From assembly GCA_907163075.1 (NCBI GenBank), contig CAJQTY010000003.1, positions 796,637 through 860,636 on the forward strand: a stretch of DNA of 64,000 bases, written 5' to 3'. Source of the DNA: an uncultured Rhodocyclaceae bacterium (GTDB lineage Bacteria > Pseudomonadota > Gammaproteobacteria > Burkholderiales > Rhodocyclaceae). Shown in pieces: positions 44,066 through 53,580 of this stretch. Positions within the stretch are counted from its first letter, which is position 1, and every line of letters begins with the position of its first letter. Position numbers and translations under genes: made by a program. The notes under the pieces were generated by a model that had not been told where the DNA came from, did not search any database, and was given only the letters and a program-made list of their open reading frames with translations.

Positions 44066-45505
44066 ATGTCCCCATTGATTCCCGTTGTTCTCTCCGGCGG
44101 TTCCGGCACGCGCCTATGGCCGCTTTCCCGCGAAAAATACCCCAAGCAACTGCTGCCGCTGATCGGCGACGATTCGCTGCTGCAAGCCACGGTACGCCGG
44201 GTCGAGGGGCTGCAAGGCGTGCAGCTCGGCGCGCCGATGGTGGTTTGCAACGAGGAATACCGCTTTGTGATTGCCGAGCAGTTGCGCCTGATGGGCAAGC
44301 GGGGCTCGATCCTGCTTGAACCGGTTGGCCGCAACACGGCGCCGGCAGTGACGCTGGCCGCACTGGCGGCAATGCGCGACGGCAGCGACTCGATCCTGCT
44401 GGTCATGCCGTCCGACCACGTGATACTGGACAATCCCGCGTTTCAGTCGGTAGTGCGGCAGGGGGCGGCGCTCGCTGATGCCGGCGTCGTGGTGACTTTC
44501 GGCATAACCCCGGACTCGCCGGAGACTGGCTACGGATATATTCAATCCGGCGCCGCGTTCGGCGACGAGGGCGCGCGTTCAATTGCGCGCTTTGTCGAAA
44601 AGCCGGATCTGGCGACCGCCCAGGCGTATCTTGACGACGGTTCCTATCTATGGAACAGCGGCCTCTTCATGATGCGCGCCTCGGTATGGTTGTCGGCCAT
44701 CGGCAACTGCCGGAATGACATCCTTGCGGCATGCAAGGCCGCGTGGGAACAGGGTTCTGCCGACGGAGAATTCCTGTACGTGGGCAAGGAGACCTTCGCC
44801 CAGTGTCCGAAGGATTCGATCGACTACGCGGTGATGGAGCGCATTGCCGCCAGCGACGGTTCGCTGCCGCCGGGCGTGGTGATTCCCCTGTCCGCCGGCT
44901 GGTCGGACGTCGGCGCCTGGGACGCCTTGTGGGACGTGTTACCCAAGAATGAAGACGGCAATGTCGTGCAGGGCGACGTGCTGCTCTACGACTGCCGCAA
45001 CACCCTCGCCATGGCGGAGGGCCGCCTGGTCGCCTGCATCGGCGTCGAAGATCTGATCGTTGTTGAAACCCCGGATGCCATACTGGTGGCGCACAAGAGC
45101 AAGACCCAGGATGTAAAAAAGGTGGTCGACCACCTCAAACGCGAGGGCCGGGCCGAAGGGCAACTGCATCGCAAGGTCTTCCGTCCGTGGGGTTCGTATG
45201 ACGGCGTCGACGCCGGCGAACGTTTCCTGGTCAAGCGGATCATAGTGAATCCCGGTTCCTGCCTGTCGCTGCAGATGCACCACCACCGCGCCGAACACTG
45301 GATCGTGGTACGTGGCACGGCCAAGGTCACGCGCGGCGATTCGAGCTATCTGGTGACGGAGAACGAATCGACCTTCATCCCCCTGGGCACCCGGCATCGC
45401 CTGGAGAACCCCGGCCGCCTGCCGCTCGAGATGATCGAAGTGCAATCGGGCTCGTATCTGGGCGAGGATGATATCGTGCGCTTCGATGACGTCTATGGCC
45501 GCTAA
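44066..45505 (+). CDS. manC: mannose-1-phosphate guanylyltransferase/mannose-6-phosphate isomerase
   Basis: 479 residues from ATG 44066 (MSPLIPVVLSGGSG), which has GGAT just upstream; an ATG 12 bases earlier lacks a ribosome site. The N-terminal nucleotidyltransferase has SGGSGTRLWPLSREKYPKQL and EPVGRNTAPAVTLAA; the C-terminal cupin isomerase has the metal His cluster QMHHHRAEHWIVV and KRIIVNPGSCLS. It is a two-step enzyme making GDP-mannose. With ManB this gives the mannose nucleotide for the surface polysaccharide whose other sugars come from the rfb genes. Confidence 0.93.
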   Translation: MSPLIPVVLSGGSGTRLWPLSREKYPKQLLPLIGDDSLLQATVRRVEGLQGVQLGAPMVVCNEEYRFVIAEQLRLMGKRGSILLEPVGRNTAPAVTLAALAAMRDGSDSILLVMPSDHVILDNPAFQSVVRQGAALADAGVVVTFGITPDSPETGYGYIQSGAAFGDEGARSIARFVEKPDLATAQAYLDDGSYLWNSGLFMMRASVWLSAIGNCRNDILAACKAAWEQGSADGEFLYVGKETFAQCPKDSIDYAVMERIAASDGSLPPGVVIPLSAGWSDVGAWDALWDVLPKNEDGNVVQGDVLLYDCRNTLAMAEGRLVACIGVEDLIVVETPDAILVAHKSKTQDVKKVVDHLKREGRAEGQLHRKVFRPWGSYDGVDAGERFLVKRIIVNPGSCLSLQMHHHRAEHWIVVRGTAKVTRGDSSYLVTENESTFIPLGTRHRLENPGRLPLEMIEVQSGSYLGEDDIVRFDDVYGR

Positions 45506-45637
45506 GCCTTGCTTCGCGAGCATATTACGTTTAGCGTAGGCCGATCGGGCTATTGCCGATCCGGGTTGATATGCTTACCATTGGGTCTCGGATGTCAGTA
45601 GTCACGGTTCATTTTAATTCACAAGGAATATCGACAC

Positions 45638-46159
45638 ATGATGCTAAAGAAAACAGTTACAGCCCTTACCCTGAGTCTGGGTCTCGTCGCCGGCGCCAAT
45701 GCCTATGACAACATCTATGATTTCGGTACGCTCACCGCCCCCGGAACATATACGGGGTCCTTCATTCGTGTTGGCAACTTCCTGGATCAACTGATGTTCA
45801 ATGTGGTCGGCAGCCCGGTGAATTCCGGCGGTTCGGTAAGCAATGTGCAACTTTTCAGCCTGTACAACATCACTGGCTTGTCCGTGCAACTGTATGACGG
45901 CACGACCAACGCCCTGCTTTCGAACCTCGATCTCAACCCGGAGAGCACGCCCAACCAGAAAGTAGGCTCCGGTGTGTTCAATCCAGGCAAGTATTACTTT
46001 ACCGTGGGTGGTAACGGGACAGGCACCAGCGGCGGAAATTATTCCTTCGCCGCAAACACTCTGCCGGTTCCTGAGCCCGAGTCCTATGCCATGCTGCTCG
46101 CCGGCCTGGGACTGATGGGTACTATCGCTCGTCGCCGCAGCAAGTCAAAATCGGTCTGA
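45638..46159 (+). CDS. small PEP-CTERM protein, FxDxF-like subtype
   Basis: 173 residues. A signal peptide (MMLKKTVTALTLSLGLVAGA, cut after NAYD) is followed by a beta-rich mature region with the FLDQLMF motif near residue 47. VSNVQLFSLYNITGLSVQLY and KYYFTVGGNGTGTSGGNYSF follow. The C-terminal sorting signal is VPEPESYAMLLAGLGLMGTI plus ARRRSK. Family members are exported and processed by exosortase. It lies between the sugar-nucleotide genes and a strong terminator, suggesting a matrix or surface role linked to the polysaccharide made here. Confidence 0.9.
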   Translation: MMLKKTVTALTLSLGLVAGANAYDNIYDFGTLTAPGTYTGSFIRVGNFLDQLMFNVVGSPVNSGGSVSNVQLFSLYNITGLSVQLYDGTTNALLSNLDLNPESTPNQKVGSGVFNPGKYYFTVGGNGTGTSGGNYSFAANTLPVPEPESYAMLLAGLGLMGTIARRRSKSKSV

Positions 46160-46183
46160 TCAGCCGGGGGGCTAACAGCCGTT

Positions 46184-46216
46184 AAAAAAAGCTTGCGCTC
46201 CGCAAGCTTTTTTTTC
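46184..46216 (+). terminator. strong intrinsic terminator after the PEP-CTERM gene
   Basis: GCTTGCG (46191-46197) and CGCAAGC (46201-46207) pair around CTC. Seven A's precede the stem and nine T's follow it, so it can also work for the opposite strand. It separates the polysaccharide/PEP-CTERM unit from the rhomboid gene. Confidence 0.95.
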
Positions 46217-46280
46217 GCCCTCAATTTGCAGCAGAACGAGGATTCGAGCCGGTACAATCGGATATTCTGCCAAATTGCCG

Positions 46281-47441
46281 ATGCCTGCCCCCCTTCGTCC
46301 TCGCCCACCCCCACCATCGCTGCCTGAACTGCTTCACGCGAGGCTGTCGCACGCGACACTGACGAAGTTCCTGATCGGAGCCAATGTGCTGGTCTTTTTG
46401 GCCATGCTCGTCGGCGGCGCCGGCTTGTGGCATTCGTCGAACGCGGTGCAACTGGCCTGGGGAGCGAATTTCGGCCCGGCGACGCAGGATGGTCAATGGT
46501 GGCGGCTTGGCAGCGCGATGTTCCTGCATTTCGGTGTCTTCCATCTGGCGATGAACATGTGGGCCTTGTGGGATTGCGGGCAACTGGTCGAGCGCATGTA
46601 CGGTTCGACGCGTTTTGTCCTGATCTATCTTGCCAGCGGCCTGATCGGCAATCTGCTTTCACTGGACGTCCATGGTGGCCGGGCCGTATCCGGCGGAGCG
46701 TCAGGTGCCATTTTCGGGCTCTATGGCGCGCTGCTGATCTTCGTTTTCCGCGAGCGCCGCAATCTGCATCCGCGCGAATTTCGCTGGCTGTTCTGGGCCG
46801 CGTCGGGTTTCTCCGCTGCGACCATCGTTTTCGGCTTTCTGGTCACGGGAATCGACAATGCGGCGCATATTGGCGGCTTTCTGACCGGCTTGCTGAGCGG
46901 GCTGCTGCTGCTGCGGCCGCTCGACGCCACGCAGCACGTGCCGTGGCGTGGCCGTGTGTTTGCGGGCGCCGCGCTGGTACTGGCCGTCGGCGCCTTGATC
47001 AGACTGATTCCGGCACCGGCCTACCTGTGGAGCACCGAGACACGGGCGCGCAACGAAATCGGCCAGTTTCTGCTCGAGGACAGGGCGCTCAGCCAGTCCT
47101 GGCAGAAAATACTTGAGGACGGCAAACGCGGCAGCATCTCTTTCGATGAGCTTGCCGGCCGCATTGATGCGAGCATAAGCGACCGATACGAAGAAAGTTT
47201 CGAACAACTCGCGCAGGTTCCGCTCAGTCCGGGCCTGCCCTCGCGCGTCATGGTGGAAACACTGCTGCACTATGCCGAACAGCGCCGCGATGCCTCGCGT
47301 GCGCTGGCGGAAGGTCTGCGCGCCAACGACCCGGAGCGGGTCCGTGCTGCGCTTGAACGGGCAAACCGCACGCAAACTCTGGCGCCGCCCGCGGCGAACA
47401 AGCCGGCAAATGCGCTGCCCATCCCCGAACGCAAACCCTGA
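46281..47441 (+). CDS. rhomboid-family intramembrane serine protease with C-terminal soluble domain
   Basis: 386 residues from ATG 46281; a TTG 6 bases upstream is possible. Six membrane helices include LGSAMFLHFGVFHLAMNMWA, then the catalytic Ser in GGASGAIFGLYGALLI and the His in NAAHIGGFLTGLLSG. The usual oxyanion His/Asn pair appears as HLAMNMWAL. After about residue 245 a 140-residue soluble helical domain (IGQFLLEDRALSQSWQKILE) is added that is not part of the core fold. It cleaves membrane proteins within the bilayer; the target is unknown. No ribosome site is seen. Confidence 0.88.
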   Translation: MPAPLRPRPPPPSLPELLHARLSHATLTKFLIGANVLVFLAMLVGGAGLWHSSNAVQLAWGANFGPATQDGQWWRLGSAMFLHFGVFHLAMNMWALWDCGQLVERMYGSTRFVLIYLASGLIGNLLSLDVHGGRAVSGGASGAIFGLYGALLIFVFRERRNLHPREFRWLFWAASGFSAATIVFGFLVTGIDNAAHIGGFLTGLLSGLLLLRPLDATQHVPWRGRVFAGAALVLAVGALIRLIPAPAYLWSTETRARNEIGQFLLEDRALSQSWQKILEDGKRGSISFDELAGRIDASISDRYEESFEQLAQVPLSPGLPSRVMVETLLHYAEQRRDASRALAEGLRANDPERVRAALERANRTQTLAPPAANKPANALPIPERKP

Positions 47442-47547
47442 TGCCCGAAATCACGGTAGCGAAGCTTGCCAGCACCGACCTGAATGTTGCCTATAATCCC
47501 GGATAGTCCGCTCGATCCTTAATTGATCGGGCCAAGGAGCCCGCGCG

Positions 47548-48987
47548 ATGCCCCAAATCAGCCTGCCCGAGATGCTGCTTGACCACGACAGCATTCGTCG
47601 CCGCTCAATGCAGTCGCTGTTCGAGAGCCTGGAAAATCTCTGCGAAGGCACGGTCATCGTCGACCGCAACGCGCGCATCGTCTGGATCAACGAGCGCTAT
47701 GCCCTGCGGCTCGGCGCCATCTCGGCCGCCGACGCAATCGGCCGCGAGATCGAGGAAGTCATTCCCAACAGCCTGATGCGCGAGGTCGTCACCAGCGGGC
47801 AGCCGATCCTGCTCGATCTGCTGGAAACACCCGACGCTACCTTCGTCGTCACGCGCATTCCGATCAAAGACGACCACGGCGAGGTAATTGGCGCCGCCGG
47901 CTTCGCGCTCTTTGACCAGGTGCAGTCGCTCAAACCGCTGTTCGCCAAGCTGGAAAGCATGCAGCGCGAAATTGCCACGGCTCAGAAACGCCTGGCCGAA
48001 GAACGCCGGCCGAAATACACCTTCTCGCATTTTATCGGTGCCAGCCCGGTGTGCATGGAAGTCAAGCGCCAGGCGCGGCGTGCCGCCCAGCTCGATGCGA
48101 CGGTGCTGCTGCTCGGCGAAACGGGCACCGGCAAGGAACTGCTGGCGCACGCCATCCACGCCGCGTCGACGCGGGCCGGCAAAGCCTTCGTCGGCGTCAA
48201 CGTGGCGGCTATTCCCGACACACTGCTCGAAACCGAATTCTTCGGGGTCGCTCCCGGCGCGTTCACCGGCGCCGAGCGGCGTGGCCGCGAGGGCAAATTT
48301 CAGTTGGCGGACGGCGGCACGCTGTTTCTCGACGAAATCGGCGAGATGCCCTTGTTGCTGCAGTCCAAGCTGCTACGCGTCCTGCAGGAACAGGAGTTCG
48401 AAGCCGTCGGTTCGAACCGGGTGATGAAAATCAACGTGCGCATCATTGCCGCCACCAGTGTCGACTTGCAGCAGCGGGTCGACGAGGGTCGTTTTCGGGC
48501 TGACCTGTTCTATCGCCTGAACGTCCTTTCGATCCGCGTGCCGCCGCTGCGCGAACGCGTCGCCGACATGGAAGCGCTGTGCGAAAACATCCTCGAACAG
48601 ATCGAACTGCGCACCGGCCTGGCGCACCGCGAGCTGATGCCCGAGGCGATCAACCGCCTGCGGCGATGCGCCTGGCGCGGCAACGTGCGTGAGCTGCAAA
48701 ACGTCCTGGAAAAAGCGGTCATGCTCTCGGACAAAACCCGCCTCGACGCTGACGATCTGGACGGTATCGTTCCGGCCGACAGCCTGCCGAAGCAGGACAA
48801 GGACGCGCCGCCAGGCGGCGAGGCGCGCCCTTATGCCGAAGCCATTGCGGCATTTGAACGGCAATTGCTTTCCGACAGCCTGGCAAAGGCTAACGGGCGT
48901 GTAGAAGATGCGGCAAGAATTCTCGGGCTGGCCCGCGCAACGCTGTACCGGAAAATGAATGCACTAGGCATAAGTTCTCAATATTGA
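47548..48987 (+). CDS. PAS-type sigma-54-dependent activator of the downstream uptake operon
   Basis: 479 residues. An N-terminal PAS domain (SLFESLENLCEGTVIVDRNA, RIVWINERYALRLGAIS) senses a signal. The AAA+ domain has Walker A GETGTGKELLAHAIHAAST, the sigma-54 contact loop GAFTGA, Walker B FLDEIGEMPL and the arginine-finger region FRADLFYRLNVLSIRVPPLR. A Fis-type HTH ends the chain (RVEDAARILGLARATLYRKM). No receiver domain is present, so it answers a bound ligand rather than a kinase. Its stop codon lies inside the first palindrome of the control region for the permease gene. Confidence 0.93.
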   Translation: MPQISLPEMLLDHDSIRRRSMQSLFESLENLCEGTVIVDRNARIVWINERYALRLGAISAADAIGREIEEVIPNSLMREVVTSGQPILLDLLETPDATFVVTRIPIKDDHGEVIGAAGFALFDQVQSLKPLFAKLESMQREIATAQKRLAEERRPKYTFSHFIGASPVCMEVKRQARRAAQLDATVLLLGETGTGKELLAHAIHAASTRAGKAFVGVNVAAIPDTLLETEFFGVAPGAFTGAERRGREGKFQLADGGTLFLDEIGEMPLLLQSKLLRVLQEQEFEAVGSNRVMKINVRIIAATSVDLQQRVDEGRFRADLFYRLNVLSIRVPPLRERVADMEALCENILEQIELRTGLAHRELMPEAINRLRRCAWRGNVRELQNVLEKAVMLSDKTRLDADDLDGIVPADSLPKQDKDAPPGGEARPYAEAIAAFERQLLSDSLAKANGRVEDAARILGLARATLYRKMNALGISSQY

Positions 48988-49070
48988 GACTTCTCTCATT
49001 ATTGAGAACTTATTTTTAAACATCGAGTTATGAAGTTATTATGAAAACACTCGTCCCAATACTGGGACGA
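48975..49070 (+). promoter_or_regulatory. three palindromic upstream activator sites
   Basis: TCTCAATATTGAGA at 48976-48989 is a perfect 14-bp palindrome. TCTCATTATTGAGA at 48994-49007 is the same with one mismatch pair. TCGTCCCAATACTGGGACGA at 49051-49070 has the related core CCCAATACTGGG. The shared theme is YCMATAYTGRG around a CAATA/TATTG centre. The first site overlaps the regulator gene's stop. They lie about 75-170 bp upstream of the -24 element, the usual position for enhancer sites of Fis-HTH sigma-54 activators. Confidence 0.82.
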
Positions 49071-49143
49071 TCTGCTCGTATCGCCTTGGATGGAGCGCTT
49101 ACCACGCTTACAGTTTCCATACAAAACAAGCTATTATGCCAAC

Positions 49144-49160
49144 TGGCACGACTTCTGCTA
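49144..49160 (+). promoter_or_regulatory. sigma-54 (-24/-12) promoter for the permease/CoA-transferase unit
   Basis: TGGCACGACTTCTGCTA has GG at 49145-49146 and GC at 49157-49158 separated by exactly 10 bases, and matches the consensus TGGCACG-N4-TTGCW except for CTGC in place of TTGC. Transcription would begin about 12 bases downstream and produce a leader of about 300 bases. This gives the whole operon a need for RpoN and the upstream activator. Confidence 0.85.
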
Positions 49161-49476
49161 GCCAAATATGGCGCAAGGCAGCCAAAGAACTGGGGGTCGC
49201 ACTATTGGCGCAAAGAATCGCCTGCGCCGTATCTATCCCGCCTTCCCCCTTGAATGGAAGGACGAGGCGGGATAGAAATTTGCTTGGGAATTTACGGGCG
49301 ATGATCGGCAGCCATTGAATGCGCCAATTCGATCAATAGCATTCATGCCGACCGGGTTTCGAGACCTGCGTAAAACGGGGAAGGGGCGAAGACGGCCAAT
49401 GCAGGGCTAGTCCCAGTGCTTCCTAAATCAAGGGCGTCAGTGACGCCCAAAATAAACAAACGGAGGAGTACCTTTC
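49161..49476 (+). other. long structured leader of the GntP permease mRNA
   Basis: TCTATCCCGCC (49232-49242) pairs perfectly with GGCGGGATAGA (49266-49276), with an inner CCTTCC/GGAAGG arm (49241-49246 and 49256-49261). Lower down, GGGCGT and ACGCCC (49432-49437 and 49443-49448) form a second hairpin 13 bases before the GGAGGAG ribosome site at 49462-49468. Neither hairpin has a T-run. The leader is unusually long and structured, and no gene is seen in it. It does not match a riboswitch I recognise. Confidence 0.6.
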
Positions 49477-50859
49477 ATGATTGGTGTAATTGGCATCGTA
49501 TTATCCCTTGGCCTGCTCATGTACCTCGCGTACAGGGGCATCACGGTACTTATCCTGGCCCCGATCCTGGCCCTGGTCGCGGCGGCATTCTCGGACATGC
49601 CGATCATTGCCACGTACACGCATGTCTTCATGCCCAACCTGGCCAACTACCTCAAGCTGTTCTTCCCCGTCTTCCTTCTCGGCGCCATCTTCGGCAAGGT
49701 GATGGAAGATTCCGGATGCGCCAAGGCGATCGCCCATGACATCGCTGCGCGTGTGGGCAAGAGCCGGGCCATCCTGGCCGTCGTCCTGTCCTGCGGCATC
49801 CTGACCTACGGCGGCGTCTCGCTGTTCGTCGTCGCCTTCGCCGTGTACCCGATCGCCGCCCACCTGTTCAAGGAAGCCGGAACGCCGAAGTTCCTGATCC
49901 CCGGCGCCATCGCGCTCGGTTCCTTCACCTTCACCATGACGGCCCTGCCTGGCACCCCGCAGATCCAGAACGCCATCCCCATGCCCTTCTTCAAGACGAC
50001 TGTCTATGCGGCCCCGATACTGGGCACCATCTGCGGAATCTTCATGTTCGCCGCCGGCACCTGGTGGCTCATGGCCCGCGCCAAGAAAGCCAATGCCCGC
50101 GGCGAGTTCTACGGCAGCCACCCGAACGAAGTCGTCAAGGAATTCGACAACGCCAACCTGCCCAATGTCTGGCTTGCGCTCCTGCCGATCTTCATCGTCC
50201 TGGTCCTTAACTTCGTTCTTTCCGAGTATGTGTTCTCGGCCAACGCGACCGGTTTCGACTACCTCAAGGCAAAGCCCTTCGAAACCAGCCTTGGCGCGGT
50301 TCGCGGCATCTGGGCGCTGGTGATTTCCCTCATCGTGGCCATCGTCTTCGCGATCGCCGTCAACTGGAAGCGCTTTACCGACGTCAAGGAATGCGTCAAC
50401 TCCGGCGTTTTCGGCTCGATGCTGCCCATTCTCAACACGGCAAGCGAAGTCGGCTACGGCAACGTCGTCAAGACTCTCGGCGCCTTCGCCATCATCCAGG
50501 CCGCGCTGCTCGGGATATCCGACAACCCGCTGATTACCTCGGCGATTGCTACCAATGTCCTGGCCGGCATCACCGGCTCGGCGTCGGGCGGCATGAGCAT
50601 CGCCCTCGGCGCGATGGGCGACACCTTCTACCAGGCCGCTGTCGCCCAGGGCATCAATCCCCAGGTTTTGCACCGTGTGGTAGCCATCGCCTGCGGCGGC
50701 CTCGACAGCCTCCCGCACAATGGCGCCGTGGTCACCCTCCTGGGCATCACCCAGCTCACCCACAGGCAGAGCTATGCCGACATCGGCATGGTTTCCGTCG
50801 TGATCCCGGTGATCACCTGCGTTCTGGCCATCATCCTCGGTACGCTCGGAGTGGTCTGA
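49477..50859 (+). CDS. GntP-family organic acid permease
   Basis: 460 residues with about 12 membrane helices. GntP-type motifs are visible: [80 protein letters not shown] and [18 protein letters not shown]. Members import gluconate, D-serine or related hydroxy acids with protons. Coupling to a CoA-transferase and a sigma-54 activator suggests a short-chain carboxylate or hydroxy acid instead of gluconate, but the substrate is inferred from neighbours only. GGAGGAG is an excellent ribosome site. A hairpin separates it from the next gene. Confidence 0.92.
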   Translation: MIGVIGIVLSLGLLMYLAYRGITVLILAPILALVAAAFSDMPIIATYTHVFMPNLANYLKLFFPVFLLGAIFGKVMEDSGCAKAIAHDIAARVGKSRAILAVVLSCGILTYGGVSLFVVAFAVYPIAAHLFKEAGTPKFLIPGAIALGSFTFTMTALPGTPQIQNAIPMPFFKTTVYAAPILGTICGIFMFAAGTWWLMARAKKANARGEFYGSHPNEVVKEFDNANLPNVWLALLPIFIVLVLNFVLSEYVFSANATGFDYLKAKPFETSLGAVRGIWALVISLIVAIVFAIAVNWKRFTDVKECVNSGVFGSMLPILNTASEVGYGNVVKTLGAFAIIQAALLGISDNPLITSAIATNVLAGITGSASGGMSIALGAMGDTFYQAAVAQGINPQVLHRVVAIACGGLDSLPHNGAVVTLLGITQLTHRQSYADIGMVSVVIPVITCVLAIILGTLGVV

Positions 50860-50869
50860 TAAGCGCTGG

Positions 50870-50893
50870 CCGGGAGCCTTCAAAGGCTCCCGG
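50870..50893 (+). terminator. hairpin between the permease and CoA-transferase genes
   Basis: CCGGGAGCCTT (50870-50880) and AAGGCTCCCGG (50883-50893) pair perfectly around CA, followed by a short AATTT. With only three T's it probably acts as a partial terminator or mRNA stabiliser and reduces expression of the following gene relative to the permease. Confidence 0.55.
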
Positions 50894-51046
50894 AATTTCC
50901 AGCTTTGGCCCAGACCCCGGCGATTTCCGCCCGGCGTGAGAACGACTAATTGGCTAACATCGCCGCGAAATTGCCAGCCATTGCGGCTTCGGCGGTTCGT
51001 CAGGAAAATACTAAAACCTAGCTACAAACACCAGAGGAGTCCAGAG

Positions 51047-52660
51047 ATGCCGCAATCGACGCAGCCGCAGTCAGGCAAGCGCAACAAGATCGTCAGCGCC
51101 GCTGAGGCCGTGCGCAGGATCCGCGATGGCGATACGGTGGCCACCGGCGGTTTCATCGGAATCGGTTTTGCCGAAAATATTGCCGTTGCGCTGGAACAGC
51201 GCTTTCTCGGCGAAGATCCGCTGTCACCTGCCGGAAGCCCGCGCAACCTGACGCTAACCTACGCCGCCGGCCAGGGCGACGGCAAGGATCGCGGCCTCAA
51301 CCACTTTGGCCATGCCGGGCTGGTCGGACGCGTTATCGGCGGCCACTGGGGACTGGCGCCGAAGCTGCAAAAGCTGGCCGTCAGCAATAACATCGAGGCC
51401 TACAACCTGCCGCAGGGCATCATCACTCACCTCTTCCGCGACATCGCGGCGGGCAAGCCAGGACTGCTCTCGCGCGTCGGACTCGGCACTTTCGTAGACC
51501 CCCGCCACGGTGGCGGCAAACTCAATGCGATGACCCAAAAGGACGTCGTCGCGCTGATGACCATCGACGGGGAAGAATACCTTTTCTACAGGACCTTCCC
51601 GATCAACGTCGGCATCATCCGCGGCACCACGGCCGACCCGGACGGCAACATTACCATGGAGAAGGAAGCGCTGACGCTCGAGGCGAATGCCATTGCCATG
51701 GCCGCGCACAACTCCGGCGGCGTCGTCATCGTCCAGGTTGAGCGCATCGCCGAACGCGGCACGCTCAACCCGCGCCAGGTCAAGATTCCCGGCATCCTGG
51801 TCGACTACGTGGTGGTCGCCGAGAAGCCCGAATACCACATGCAAACCTTCGGCGAACTCTACAACCCGGCCTACTCGGGCGAAATCCAGGTGCCGATGTC
51901 ATCGATTCCAGCGATGGCGCTGTGCGAGCGCAAGGTCATCGCCCGCCGCGCGGCATTTGAGCTGGCTCCAAACAGCATCGTCAATCTCGGCATCGGCATG
52001 CCCGAGGGCATCGCCAACGTCGCCGCCGAGGAAAATGTCATTGACCTGATGACGCTGACAGCCGAACCCGGCGTGGTTGGCGGCGTTCCGGCGGGCGGTC
52101 TGAGCTTCGGCGCGGCGACCAACGCCGCTGCCGTCATCGATCAGCCGACGCAGTTCGACTTCTACGACGGCGGCGGGCTTGATATCACCTTCCTCGGACT
52201 GGCCCAGGCCGATGCCCAAGGCAACCTCAATGTCAGCAAGTTCGGTCCGCGTCTGGCCGGGGCCGGCGGCTTCATCAACATCAGCCAGACGGCAAAGAAA
52301 GTCGTTTTCGTCGGTACCTTCAGCGCCGGAAAACTCGACGTGGCGATCGTCGACGGCGCCTTGAAAATCATCACCGAAGGCGAAACGGCGAAATTCGTCC
52401 CGCAGGTCGAGCACCGTACGTTCAGCGGCGAATACGCCTTCAAACGCGGCCAACCGGTCCTCTACATTACCGAACGTTGTGTCTTCCGCCTGATCGAGGG
52501 CGGGCTGGAACTGATCGAGATCGCCCCCGGCGTCGATCTGGAGCGGGACATCCTGTCGCGGATGCAATTCCGCCCGGCCATCAGCCCCGCATTGAAGTTG
52601 ATGGATGCGCGCATCTTCCGCGACGAACCGATGGGATTGCGTAACGATGTTCTGGCCTGA
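51047..52660 (+). CDS. family I acyl-CoA:carboxylate CoA-transferase (YdiF-like, fused alpha-beta)
   Basis: 537 residues from ATG 51047, after AGAGGAG. The alpha half shows [20 protein letters not shown] and [10 protein letters not shown]; the beta half shows [18 protein letters not shown] and the catalytic Glu in [15 protein letters not shown]. The two halves are one chain, as in propionate or acetoacetate CoA-transferases and YdiF. It moves CoA between acyl-CoA and a free acid, activating the substrate without ATP. With the permease it forms an uptake-plus-activation unit controlled by the sigma-54 activator. The preferred acid (propionate, butyrate, acetoacetate or a hydroxy acid) cannot be told. 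Confidence 0.92.
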   Translation: MPQSTQPQSGKRNKIVSAAEAVRRIRDGDTVATGGFIGIGFAENIAVALEQRFLGEDPLSPAGSPRNLTLTYAAGQGDGKDRGLNHFGHAGLVGRVIGGHWGLAPKLQKLAVSNNIEAYNLPQGIITHLFRDIAAGKPGLLSRVGLGTFVDPRHGGGKLNAMTQKDVVALMTIDGEEYLFYRTFPINVGIIRGTTADPDGNITMEKEALTLEANAIAMAAHNSGGVVIVQVERIAERGTLNPRQVKIPGILVDYVVVAEKPEYHMQTFGELYNPAYSGEIQVPMSSIPAMALCERKVIARRAAFELAPNSIVNLGIGMPEGIANVAAEENVIDLMTLTAEPGVVGGVPAGGLSFGAATNAAAVIDQPTQFDFYDGGGLDITFLGLAQADAQGNLNVSKFGPRLAGAGGFINISQTAKKVVFVGTFSAGKLDVAIVDGALKIITEGETAKFVPQVEHRTFSGEYAFKRGQPVLYITERCVFRLIEGGLELIEIAPGVDLERDILSRMQFRPAISPALKLMDARIFRDEPMGLRNDVLA

Positions 52661-52700
52661 GGCAGGATCACACCGTTCCTGAATCCCGCGCAGCGTAGCC

Positions 52701-52727
52701 AACCGGGCATCTGCCCGGTTTTCTTTT
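52701..52727 (+). terminator. intrinsic terminator of the CoA-transferase operon
   Basis: AACCGGGCA (52701-52709) and TGCCCGGTT (52712-52720) pair around a two-base loop in the drawn form (a longer loop with 7-8 stem pairs is more realistic), followed by TTCTTTT. It ends the permease/CoA-transferase transcript and faces the tauE-like gene coming from the right. Confidence 0.88.
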
Positions 52728-52744
52728 GTGGAGGCGAGACAGCA

Positions 52745-53506
52745 CTACTTGAAAAACAGGCGGACGATGGCCACGGCGGTCATGCCGATAACCAGCCAGC
52801 GGAAGGGCTTTTCGGGAATCCGCTTGATCACCATCACGCCGAGCACGGCACCGATCAGGATAGCGGGAATCATCAGCGCGCTGATCAAGGCCGTCTGCGT
52901 CGTGATGTTTCCCCAGAAAAAGATCTGCAGCGGCAGCTTGATCGCGTTGATGACGGCGAAGAACCAGGCCGAGGTTCCCATGAAGCGCTGCTTGTCATAG
53001 CGGCACGCCAGCAGGTAGACCGCAAAGATCGGCCCGGCAACGTTGCCGATCATGGTCGTGAAGCCAGCGACCGTACCGATCAGGGCATAGAACCACAGGC
53101 CGTCCGGGGTCACGATTTTGCCGGAGCGGAGTTCGAGCACCACCAGTACGACCAGGCAGATCAGCAATGAGGCGGCGATGAGCAGCGTGAACTGGCGGTC
53201 GTCGATCAGATTCCCGACCAGGATGCCGGTGAGCAGACCGAGCATTGTCCACGGCAGCAGGCGGCGAATGCCCGGCCAGTCGGCGTGATGATGGTAGTAG
53301 CGCACGGCCAGGATATCGCCGGTGATGAGCATCGGCAGGATGATGCCGGTGGACATCTTGCCGCCGAAAGCGGCCGCCAGGATGGGAATGGCGATCATCG
53401 CCACGCCACCGATACCGGTCTTGGAAAAACCGATAAGCAGGGCGGACACGACAATCAATCCGAGCTGCCAAGGCTCGACTCCAAGCAACGGTACTATGTC
53501 AGTCAT
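52745..53506 (-). CDS. TauE/SafE-family membrane transporter
   Basis: 253 residues with about eight helices. The N-terminal GLIVVSALLIGFSKTGIGGV and the second-half GTVAGFTTMIGNVAGPIFAV are the two related half-motifs of the TauE/SafE (DUF81) family. Members export sulfite, sulfoacetate or other organosulfonates, or take up sulfur compounds; this one has no sulfur-metabolism neighbours, so the substrate is open. GGAAG precedes the ATG at 53506. It converges on the CoA-transferase operon terminator. Confidence 0.9.
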   Translation of the reverse strand: MTDIVPLLGVEPWQLGLIVVSALLIGFSKTGIGGVAMIAIPILAAAFGGKMSTGIILPMLITGDILAVRYYHHHADWPGIRRLLPWTMLGLLTGILVGNLIDDRQFTLLIAASLLICLVVLVVLELRSGKIVTPDGLWFYALIGTVAGFTTMIGNVAGPIFAVYLLACRYDKQRFMGTSAWFFAVINAIKLPLQIFFWGNITTQTALISALMIPAILIGAVLGVMVIKRIPEKPFRWLVIGMTAVAIVRLFFK

Positions 53507-53580
53507 GCTTCCAAGTATACTTGCCTATTGCCAACCGCCCGCCCCGTTAGCCGCAGGCTGAACATCTAATCGAACGCCCT

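Noticed and set aside
49501-50883. 460-codon minus frame opposite the permease gene
   Set aside because: Acidic antisense shadow of a membrane protein with clear GntP motifs.
50870-50893. Full intrinsic terminator between permease and CoA-transferase genes
   Set aside because: The stem is strong but only three T's follow, so full termination is not supported; kept as a partial signal only.
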